NCBI GenBank assembly: GCA_036568605.1
Contig: DATCSE010000363.1
Span: 1-11,046 of the forward strand
Length of the DNA stretch: 11,046 nt
Origin: DATCSE01 sp036568605
GTDB lineage: Bacteria; Pseudomonadota; Gammaproteobacteria; Burkholderiales; Burkholderiaceae_C
Direction of reading: 5' to 3'
The translations under genes and the position numbers were made by a program. Shown here piece by piece: positions 5,395 through 11,046 of the stretch. How positions within the stretch are numbered: position 1 is the stretch's first letter; every line of letters begins with the position of its first letter. The notes beneath the pieces are model-generated. The model worked only from the letters and a program-made list of their open reading frames with translations. It was not told the DNA's origin and did not search any database.

Positions 5395-7989
5395 ATGACC
5401 AAGTCACTGATCATTGCCGAGAAGCCGTCGGTCGCGCAGGACATCGTGCGCGCGCTGACGCCGACCGCCGGCAAGTTCGACAAGCACGACGACTACTTCG
5501 AGAGCGAGCGTTACATCGTCACCTCGGCCGTCGGTCATCTGCTGGAGATCAAGGCGCCGGAGGAGTTCGACGTCAAGCGCGGCAAATGGAGCTTCGCGCA
5601 CCTGCCGGTGATCCCGCCGCACTTCGAGCTGAACCCGATCGACAAGAACAAGAGCCGGCTCAACGCGATCGTCAAGCTGGTCAAGCGCAAGGACGTCAGC
5701 GAACTGATCAACGCCTGCGACGCGGGGCGCGAGGGCGAGCTGATCTTCCGGCTGATCCAGCAGCACAGCAAGAGCAAGCACCCGGTCAAGCGGCTGTGGC
5801 TGCAGAGCATGACGCCGGCGGCGATCCGCGAGGGCTTCGAGAACCTGCGCAGCGACGGCGAGCTGCGCGGCCTGGCCGAGGCGGCGCGCAGCCGCTCGGA
5901 GGCCGACTGGCTGGTCGGCATCAACGGCACGCGTGCGATGACCGCGTTCAACTCGCGCGACGGCGGCTTCTTCCTGACCACCGTGGGCCGCGTGCAGACG
6001 CCCACGCTCTCGATCATGGTCGAGCGCGAGGAGAAGATCCGCAAGCACGTGCCGCGCGACTACTGGGAGATCAAGGCGACCTTCGCCGCGCAGGCCGGCG
6101 AGTACGAGGGCAAGTGGTTCGACCCCAAGTGGAAGAAGGACCCGAACGACGCCGAGGCCCGGGCCGACCGGCTCTGGACCGAGGCCGACGCGCAGGCGAT
6201 CGCGCAGGCCGTGCGCGGCGAGCCGGCCCATGTGACCGAGGAGTCCAAGCCCAGCACGCAGGCCTCGCCGGGCCTCTATGACCTGACGACCCTGCAGCGC
6301 GAGGCGAACTCGCGGCTCGGCTTCTCGGCGAAGACCACGCTCGCGATCGCGCAGGCGCTGTACGAGAAGCACAAGGTCCTGACCTACCCGCGGACCGACA
6401 GCCGGCACCTGCCCGAGGACTACGTCGCGGTCGCGAAGAAGACGCTGGAGACGATCGCCGGCGAAGACCTGCCCGGCCCGCTGCGCGCGCTCGCGCCGCA
6501 TGCGAAGAAGGCGGTGAAGGACGGTTATGTCAAGCCGAACAAGAAGATCTTCGACAACGCGAAGGTCTCGGACCACTTCGCGATCATCCCGACGCTGCAG
6601 ACGCCGAAGAGCCTGAGCGAGGTCGAGGCCAAGCTGTACGACATGGTCGTCAAGCGCTTCATCGCGGTGTTCTACCCGAGCGCCGAGTTCCTCGTGACGA
6701 CGCGCATCTCGCTGGTCAAGAAGGACGGCAAGGAGCACAGCTTCCAGACCAACGGCAAGGTGATGGTCAAGCCGGGCTGGCTCGCGGTCTACGGCCGCGA
6801 GGCGCAGGAGGACGATGCCAATCTCGTGCCGGTGGCCGCGGGCGAGGTCGTGCGCACCGAGAGCGTGGACGTCAATGCGCTGCGCACCAAGCCGCCGGCG
6901 CGCTACACCGAGGCGACGCTGCTGTCGGCGATGGAAGGCGCCGGCAAGCTGATCGACGACGACGAGCTGCGCGAGGCGATGCAGGAGAAGGGCCTGGGCA
7001 CACCGGCGACCCGCGCCGCGATCATCGAAGGGCTGATCTACGAGAAGTACATCCACCGCGAGGGCCGCGAGCTCGTGCCGGGCGCGAAGGCGTTCCAGCT
7101 GATGACGCTGCTGCGCGGCCTGGACATCGAGGACCTGACCAAACCCGAGCTGACCGGCAACTGGGAGTACCAGCTCGCCGAGATGGAGAAAGGCCGGCTC
7201 GAGCGCGACGCGTTCATGGCGCAGATCGCGAAGATGGCCGAGCGCATCGTCAAGAAGGCCAAGGAGTACGATCGCGACACCATCCCCGGCGACTACGCGA
7301 CGCTGAAGACGCCGTGCCCCAAGTGCGGCGGCGTCGTGAAGGAGAACTACCGGCGCTTCGCCTGCAACGGGCCTAACGACGACGGGCACGGTTGCGGCTT
7401 CTCGATCAGCAAGATCCCGGGCGGGCGCTCGTTCGAGCTCGCGGAGGTCGAACGCTTCCTCGCCGACAAGCGCATCGGCCCGCTCGAGGGCTTCCGCTCG
7501 AAGGCCGGCTGGCCGTTCACTGCCGAGCTGAAGCTGGTGTTCGACGACGAGATCGACAACTGGAAGCTCGAGTTCGACTTCGGCGAGGACGCGAAGAAGG
7601 AAGCCGAGTCCGGCGAGCCGGTCGACTTCTCGGGCCAGGAGCCGCTGGGCTCATGCCCGAAGGACCACGGCCGCGTCTACGAGCACGGCACCAGCTACGT
7701 TTGCGAGCACGCGGTCGGCGCGAACACGACCTGCGACTTCAAGAGCGGCAAGATCATCCTGCAGCAGCCGATCGCGCGCGAGCAGATGGCCAAGCTGCTC
7801 GCCGACGGCAAGACCGACCTGCTCGACGGCTTCGTCTCGAACAAGACGCGGCGCAAGTTCAAGGCCTACCTGGCCTATGACAAGAAGGAAGGCAAGGTCG
7901 TGTTCGAGTTCGAGCCGCGCGGGGCGAAGACGGCGGCGGCCAAGACGCCGGCGGCGAAGAAGGCGAGCGCCAAGACCGCGGCGAAGTGA
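5395..7989 (+). CDS. topB: DNA topoisomerase III (type IA) with Lys/Ala-rich tail
   Basis: This 864-residue type IA topoisomerase cuts and passes single DNA strands to decatenate and relax negatively supercoiled DNA. The TOPRIM domain opens the protein (LIIAEKPSVAQ with Glu9; DAGREGE at 109-115). The active-site tyrosine is Tyr331 in LTYPRTDSRHLP. GLGTPATRA lies near residue 535, typical of the core. The C-terminal part has a four-cysteine zinc module (C641, C644, C657, C667), then two topoisomerase C-terminal repeat units. One follows the zinc module (SISKIPGGRSFELAEVERFL...). The second begins near C754 (CPKDHGRVYEHG, with C770 and C780). The last 22 residues (843-864) are almost only Lys, Ala, Thr and Ser in AAKK-like blocks, resembling bacterial histone-H1-like tails. 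It is longer than the roughly 650-residue E. coli enzyme because of these additions. It is divergent from the SET gene and convergent with folE. Confidence 0.97.
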   Translation: MTKSLIIAEKPSVAQDIVRALTPTAGKFDKHDDYFESERYIVTSAVGHLLEIKAPEEFDVKRGKWSFAHLPVIPPHFELNPIDKNKSRLNAIVKLVKRKDVSELINACDAGREGELIFRLIQQHSKSKHPVKRLWLQSMTPAAIREGFENLRSDGELRGLAEAARSRSEADWLVGINGTRAMTAFNSRDGGFFLTTVGRVQTPTLSIMVEREEKIRKHVPRDYWEIKATFAAQAGEYEGKWFDPKWKKDPNDAEARADRLWTEADAQAIAQAVRGEPAHVTEESKPSTQASPGLYDLTTLQREANSRLGFSAKTTLAIAQALYEKHKVLTYPRTDSRHLPEDYVAVAKKTLETIAGEDLPGPLRALAPHAKKAVKDGYVKPNKKIFDNAKVSDHFAIIPTLQTPKSLSEVEAKLYDMVVKRFIAVFYPSAEFLVTTRISLVKKDGKEHSFQTNGKVMVKPGWLAVYGREAQEDDANLVPVAAGEVVRTESVDVNALRTKPPARYTEATLLSAMEGAGKLIDDDELREAMQEKGLGTPATRAAIIEGLIYEKYIHREGRELVPGAKAFQLMTLLRGLDIEDLTKPELTGNWEYQLAEMEKGRLERDAFMAQIAKMAERIVKKAKEYDRDTIPGDYATLKTPCPKCGGVVKENYRRFACNGPNDDGHGCGFSISKIPGGRSFELAEVERFLADKRIGPLEGFRSKAGWPFTAELKLVFDDEIDNWKLEFDFGEDAKKEAESGEPVDFSGQEPLGSCPKDHGRVYEHGTSYVCEHAVGANTTCDFKSGKIILQQPIAREQMAKLLADGKTDLLDGFVSNKTRRKFKAYLAYDKKEGKVVFEFEPRGAKTAAAKTPAAKKASAKTAAK

Positions 7990-7995
7990 CGGCGA

Positions 7996-8018
7996 CGCGG
8001 CCGGCGTCGCCGGCCGCG
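7996..8018. terminator. Bidirectional GC-rich hairpin between topB and folE
   Basis: CGCGGCCGG (7996-8004) pairs perfectly with CCGGCCGCG (8010-8018) around a 5-base CGTCG loop, 9 pairs. It fills the 31-base gap between the convergent stops of topB (7989) and folE (8021). It has no T-run on either strand, so it is a stem-type terminator candidate serving both genes. Confidence 0.6.
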
Positions 8019-8020
8019 GC

Positions 8021-8752
8021 TCAAAGCTTGCGATTCAGCAGCGACATGAACTCGCTGCGCAAGCTCGGGTTCGTCAGGAACTCCCCACGCATCACGCTGT
8101 TGGTCATCATCGACTCGTCGTCCTTGACGCCGCGCCAGTGCATGCAGAAGTGATCGGCTTCCATCACGATCGCGAGGCCGTCAGGCTTGACGCGGCGCTC
8201 CAGCTCATTGGCGAGCATGGTGACCGCTTCTTCCTGGATTTGCGGCCGGCTCATGATCCACTCGACGATGCGCGCGTACTTCGACAGCCCGATCAGGTTG
8301 GACTGCACGTTGGGCAGCACGCCGACCCAGATCTTGCCGAGGATGGGGCACAGGTGGTGCGAGCAGGCGCTGCGCACCTTGACCGGGCCGACGATCATCA
8401 GCTCGTTGAGCCGCTCGACGTTCGGGAACTCGGTGACCGACGGCATCTTCACGTAGCGGCCGCGGAACACCTCGGTCAGGAACATCTTCGCGACGCGTCT
8501 CGCGGTGTCGTTGGTGTTGTGGTCGCTGTCGGTGTCGATCACCAGCGAGCGCAGCACGTCCTGCATCTTGCCTTCGACCTCGGCCTGCAGCTGGTCGAGC
8601 TCGCCGTCGGCGATGTACGCAGCGATGTTGTCGTTCGCGTGGTAGCGGCAGTTCGCGTTGACCAGCCGGTAGCGGATGCGCTCGGACGGCGCGAGCCGCG
8701 CCAGGTCTTCTTCGTTGCGAAAGATCGGGGTGGGTTGGGGGTCGCCGCGCAT
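8021..8752 (-). CDS. folE: GTP cyclohydrolase I
   Basis: This cytoplasmic zinc enzyme converts GTP to 7,8-dihydroneopterin triphosphate, the entry step of folate and pterin synthesis. The chosen start, ATG 8752-8750 (MRGDPQPTP), gives 243 residues, the usual size; the frame stays open to 8986, but that extension is low-complexity and overlaps rsmB. An AAGGCG lies 13 bases upstream, a rather long spacing. Family motifs include DTDSDHNTNDTARRVAKM (73-90), the zinc motif SACSHHLCP (128-136, Cys130 and His133), NLIGLSKYARIVEW (152-165), QIQEEAVTMLANEL (171-184) and HFCMHWRGV (201-209, Cys203 as third zinc ligand). The common CEHH reads CSHH here, and the C-terminal segment (KDDESMMTNSVMRGEF) differs from E. 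coli FolE, indicating a divergent subfamily. All three zinc ligands are retained. It stands alone, convergent with topB and divergent from rsmB. Confidence 0.95.
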   Translation of the reverse strand: MRGDPQPTPIFRNEEDLARLAPSERIRYRLVNANCRYHANDNIAAYIADGELDQLQAEVEGKMQDVLRSLVIDTDSDHNTNDTARRVAKMFLTEVFRGRYVKMPSVTEFPNVERLNELMIVGPVKVRSACSHHLCPILGKIWVGVLPNVQSNLIGLSKYARIVEWIMSRPQIQEEAVTMLANELERRVKPDGLAIVMEADHFCMHWRGVKDDESMMTNSVMRGEFLTNPSLRSEFMSLLNRKL

Positions 8753-8772
8753 GATGATGGCCGTTCGCCTTG

Positions 8773-8801
8773 TTGGAATCGGAATGGCAACAGGGTACCA
8801 A
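8773..8801 (+). promoter_or_regulatory. Weak candidate promoter for the rsmB operon
   Basis: TTGGAA (8773-8778) and TACCAA (8796-8801) are 17 bases apart, matching -35 and -10 consensus at 4 and 3 of 6 positions. A start near 8808 would give a leader of about 45 bases before the GTG at 8853. It lies in the only space between the divergent folE and rsmB genes. Tentative. Confidence 0.25.
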
Positions 8802-8828
8802 AGTGGGGCACTCGAAGCCGGCACGGTC

Positions 8829-8850
8829 CGAGCAGACCGTAGACTGCTCG
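8829..8850 (+). promoter_or_regulatory. Hairpin just before the proposed rsmB start
   Basis: CGAGCAG (8829-8835) and CTGCTCG (8844-8850) form a perfect 7-bp stem with an 8-base loop, ending 2 bases before the GTG at 8853. If that GTG is the start, the stem would cover the place where a Shine-Dalgarno should lie, and no clear one is visible. This is either a translational control element or a hint that the start is elsewhere, for example ATG 8784. Confidence 0.4.
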
Positions 8851-8852
8851 CG

Positions 8853-10247
8853 GTGAACGATGCAGTCCCCGCCGCCGGCGGTTCATCCCCATTCCCTTCG
8901 TCCCCGCATGCGCTGCCGCTCGCGCGGTTGCTCGCCCACGCGGCCGACGCGGTGCAGGCGGTGCGCGGCGGCGAGTCGCTGACCACCGCGCTCGAACGCT
9001 GCCCGGCCGCGGCACGCCCTGGTGCGCAGGCCTTGAGCTTTCATGCGCTGCGCCGGCTCGGCACCGCGCAGGCGGTTCGCGCGCAGCTCGCGCCCAAGGC
9101 GCCGCCGCCGGCTGTCGACGCGCTGCTGCTGACCGCGATCGCGCTGCTGCTGCCCGGCGGCCCCGCCGAGGGCGACGACGCGGCGGCGCCGTACCCGGAT
9201 CACACGCTGGTCGATCAGGCGGTGGAGGCGGCGCGCGCCCGCGCGAAGGCCAGCGCCGGTTTTGTCAACGCGGTGCTGCGCCGCTTGCTGCGCGAGCGCG
9301 ACGCGGTGATCGCACAGGCCGGGCGCCAGCCGGAGGCGCGCTACAACCACCCGCCTTGGTGGATCGCCCGCCTGAAGGCCGATTGGCCGGCGCAGTGGCA
9401 GGCGATTCTCGAGGCCGACAACCGGCGCGCACCGATGACCTTGCGCGTCAACGCGCGGCGCGGCGATGCGCGCCAGTACGTCGCGCGGCTCGCCGAGCAC
9501 GGGATCGCGGCCGACGCGATAGACCCGCACGCAGTCGTGCTGGCCAGGCCCAGCCCGGTCGGCGTGCTGCCGGGGTTCGCCGCCGGCGACGTCTCGGTGC
9601 AGGACGCCGCTGCCCAGCGCGCCGCGCCGCTGCTGCTCGGCGCCGGCCTGCCGCCCGGCGCGCGGGTGCTCGATGCCTGTGCGGCGCCGGGCGGCAAGAC
9701 CGCGCATCTGCTCGAGCTCGGTGGCGACGAGCTGCAGGTGACCGCGCTGGACGTCGACCCGGCGCGGCTGCAGCGGGTCGAGGAGACGCTGGCCCGGCTG
9801 GACTTGGCCGGCCCGCAGGTGCGCTGCCTCGCGGCCGATGCCGGCGCGCCGTCAGCCTGGTGGGACGGCCGGCCGTTCGATGCGATCCTGCTCGACGCGC
9901 CGTGCAGCGCCTCGGGCATCGTGCGCCGCCACCCGGACGTGCGCTGGCTGCGCCGTTCCAGCGACATCCCCGCGCTGGCCGCGACGCAGGCGCGCTTGCT
10001 GGACACCTTGTGGCCGCTGTTGCGGGACGGCGGCCGATTGCTGTACTGCACCTGTTCGGTGTTCAAGGCCGAGGGTCAGCACCAGATCGATGCTTTTTTG
10101 CAACGCCAAGCGCGGGCTCGGCTGGCTGCCCACCCGGCTTCGCCCGGCCATCTGCTGCCGCTCGCGGACAATGGCAGCGAGCCCGAGGCACCCGGCACGA
10201 GTCCTCCCGCCGACGGGTTTTTCTACGCACTGCTCGAAAAGACCTGA
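8853..10247 (+). CDS. rsmB: 16S rRNA (cytosine(967)-C(5))-methyltransferase
   Basis: This enzyme methylates C967 of 16S rRNA using S-adenosylmethionine. From GTG 8853 it has 464 residues: a NusB-like RNA-binding domain (about 20-150; LPLARLLAHAADAVQAV, then VDQAVEAAR...FVNAVLRRLLRE), a linker, and a Rossmann methyltransferase domain. The latter has the SAM-binding DACAAPGGK (274-282), the motif IV Pro-Cys in LLDAPC (Cys351, product release) and the motif VI Thr-Cys in LYCTCSVF (Cys401, the nucleophile). The frame is open from an ATG at 8676, but that extension overlaps folE and looks non-coding. GTG 8853 and ATG 8784 are the realistic starts; I prefer GTG for length and to leave promoter space, though no good ribosome site backs it. 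It is the first gene of an operon with the DUF4390 gene (16 bases downstream) and an NtrY-like kinase. Confidence 0.94.
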   Translation: MNDAVPAAGGSSPFPSSPHALPLARLLAHAADAVQAVRGGESLTTALERCPAAARPGAQALSFHALRRLGTAQAVRAQLAPKAPPPAVDALLLTAIALLLPGGPAEGDDAAAPYPDHTLVDQAVEAARARAKASAGFVNAVLRRLLRERDAVIAQAGRQPEARYNHPPWWIARLKADWPAQWQAILEADNRRAPMTLRVNARRGDARQYVARLAEHGIAADAIDPHAVVLARPSPVGVLPGFAAGDVSVQDAAAQRAAPLLLGAGLPPGARVLDACAAPGGKTAHLLELGGDELQVTALDVDPARLQRVEETLARLDLAGPQVRCLAADAGAPSAWWDGRPFDAILLDAPCSASGIVRRHPDVRWLRRSSDIPALAATQARLLDTLWPLLRDGGRLLYCTCSVFKAEGQHQIDAFLQRQARARLAAHPASPGHLLPLADNGSEPEAPGTSPPADGFFYALLEKT

Positions 10248-10263
10248 GGCCCCTCGTTTCCCC

Positions 10264-10881
10264 ATGCACAGCGCGGCACGTGATCACGGCACAGCCCGGC
10301 CCCGCGCGATGCGAGGCACATCTTGGGTCCAGGTCTGGCTCACCCGCGTCGCCTGCGTGCTTGCAAGCCTGGCGTTGGTGCTGGCGCCGGCGGTGCAGGC
10401 CGCCGAGCAGCCGGAGCTGGCCAATTTCGAGATCTTCAACGGCGACGACGGCGTGCTGCTCAGCTATGCCGTGAACTTCGAGCTGCCGCGCGGGGTCGAC
10501 GATGCGCTGGGCAAGGCGGTGCCGCTGTTCTTCGTCGCCGAGGCCCAGGTGTTCCGCAGCCGCTGGTACTGGCGCGACCTGCGTGTCGCCCATGCAGTGC
10601 GGATCTGGAAGATCGTCTACCAGCCGCTGACCTCGACCTGGCGGGTGACCTTCGGCGGCCTGAGCCAGAGCTACACCAGCCGCGACGAAGCGTTCGCGGC
10701 GATCAGCCGCGGCTCGCGCTGGAAGGTGGCCGAGGCCGGGCAGATCGAGGAGGGCAGCCACCATTACCTCGAATTCAGCTACCGCCTCGACACCTCGCTG
10801 CTGCCGCGGCCGATGCAGATCGGCGTCGGCGGCCAGGCCGACTGGTCTCTTGCGGTCCAGCGCACGCAAAAGATCAACTGA
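10264..10881 (+). CDS. DUF4390 exported protein
   Basis: From ATG 10264 the product has 205 residues. Residues about 16-47 (MRGTSWVQVWLTRVACVLA...AVQAA) form a signal peptide with an Ala-rich cleavage region, so the second ATG at 10309 may be the true start and would leave a classical signal. No strong ribosome site supports either; a TGAGG lies 15 bases before the first. The mature part (ANFEIFNGDDGVLLSYAVNFELP, then VPLFFVAEAQVFRSRWYWRD, then RVTFGGLSQSYTSRDEAFAAI) matches the DUF4390 family, which has no assigned biochemical role. It is sandwiched between rsmB and an NtrY-like kinase gene, an order common in Burkholderiales. This suggests a periplasmic partner of that kinase, but this is inference. 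Confidence 0.9.
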   Translation: MHSAARDHGTARPRAMRGTSWVQVWLTRVACVLASLALVLAPAVQAAEQPELANFEIFNGDDGVLLSYAVNFELPRGVDDALGKAVPLFFVAEAQVFRSRWYWRDLRVAHAVRIWKIVYQPLTSTWRVTFGGLSQSYTSRDEAFAAISRGSRWKVAEAGQIEEGSHHYLEFSYRLDTSLLPRPMQIGVGGQADWSLAVQRTQKIN

Positions 10882-10895
10882 GCTACAACTCCAGG

Positions 10896-11046
10896 ATGAC
10901 CAAGGCCAGCCGCTGGGCGCTGCTGATCTCGACGGTCGCCGCCACCGGCGCCGGGCTGGTGCTCGCGTTCCTGCTGTCGATCGCCACCAACAACCCGGCG
11001 CTGTACGAGCGCCACTACGTGTGGCTGTTCTGGGTCAACGTGATCG
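10896..11046 (+). CDS. NtrY-like sensor histidine kinase, N-terminal fragment cut by window end
   Basis: ATG 10896, 14 bases after the DUF4390 stop, opens a frame that stays open to the window end (50 residues). It begins MTKASRWALLISTVAATGAG, a basic start followed by a transmembrane helix (about 7-29). Then comes NNPALYERHYVWLFWVNVI, where a second membrane helix begins. The hydrophobic-loop-ERHY-hydrophobic layout resembles the N-terminus of NtrY-type membrane kinases that follow rsmB and DUF4390 genes in Burkholderiales. No kinase motif lies inside the window, so the call depends on this N-terminus and on gene order. A response-regulator gene would be expected downstream. Confidence 0.7.
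   Translation, partial: MTKASRWALLISTVAATGAGLVLAFLLSIATNNPALYERHYVWLFWVNVI

Noticed and set aside
5404..7389. 661-codon open frame on the minus strand opposite topB
   Set aside because: Leu/Arg/Asp-rich, no recognisable motif; topB on the plus strand is unambiguous.
8676..8852. N-terminal extension of rsmB to the ATG at 8676
   Set aside because: It overlaps the folE coding region on the other strand, has no family similarity, and would leave no promoter space.
8753..8986. N-terminal extension of folE by 78 codons
   Set aside because: Low-complexity Ser/Ala/Arg sequence outside the family's length, overlapping the rsmB coding start; MRGDPQPTP is the natural start.
9838..10263. N-terminal extension of the DUF4390 frame into rsmB
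   Set aside because: It is out-of-frame rsmB sequence; a signal peptide begins only after 10264/10309.
1..11046. Search for tRNA, CRISPR, IS ends, prophage or attachment sites
   Set aside because: No cloverleaf, direct-repeat array, transposase motif or integrase was seen; the gene content is ordinary chromosomal.

Overview
The window is GC-rich, densely coded chromosomal DNA with strong G/C at third codon positions. Gene families and gene order (birA followed by a SPOR-domain gene, and rsmB, DUF4390 and an NtrY-like kinase in a row) point to a betaproteobacterium, most likely Burkholderiales of the Leptothrix/Rubrivivax/Sphaerotilaceae kind. That placement is inferred from protein family content only. 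I see no tRNA, rRNA, IS element, CRISPR array or prophage gene, and no gene-free stretch reaches 300 bases.

Layout. (1) 2-979 (+) is the 3' part of a secreted-type protein built of DUF4397-like repeats. (2) 1080-3083 (+) is a secreted subtilisin-family (S8) protease with propeptide, catalytic domain, Ig/PKD-like domain and a C-terminal Gly-run/hydrophobic/Arg-rich anchor resembling a GlyGly-CTERM sorting signal. Its last 80 bases overlap, tail to tail, the end of the next gene. (3) A leftward cluster follows: a SET-domain protein lysine methyltransferase (5265-4753), the biotin protein ligase birA (4686-3706) and a membrane-anchored SPOR-domain protein (3702-3004), with birA and the SPOR gene 3 bases apart. 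(4) Rightward and divergent from the SET gene is topB (5395-7989), DNA topoisomerase III, carrying two C-terminal zinc/repeat modules and a Lys/Ala-rich histone-H1-like tail. The 129-base divergent region holds a 31-bp perfectly alternating purine-pyrimidine tract that is also a long imperfect palindrome, then a second hairpin abutting the topB ribosome site. (5) Convergent with topB is folE (8752-8021, -), GTP cyclohydrolase I with a CSHH instead of the usual CEHH metal motif. A GC-rich hairpin separates the two genes. (6) A rightward operon begins divergent from folE: rsmB (16S rRNA m5C967 methyltransferase), a DUF4390 exported protein, and the first 50 codons of an NtrY-like membrane sensor kinase that runs off the window.

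Most genes are housekeeping: rRNA modification, folate/pterin entry, biotin attachment, DNA topology. The less ordinary part is 4753-7989. There a small SET/post-SET methyltransferase of eukaryote-like architecture is divergently paired, through a Z-DNA-prone palindrome, with a topoisomerase whose tail is rich in lysine. This suggests, as a hypothesis only, a link between lysine methylation and DNA topology. The absence of coaX between birA and the SPOR gene, and the convergent coding overlap at 3004-3083, are also worth checking.
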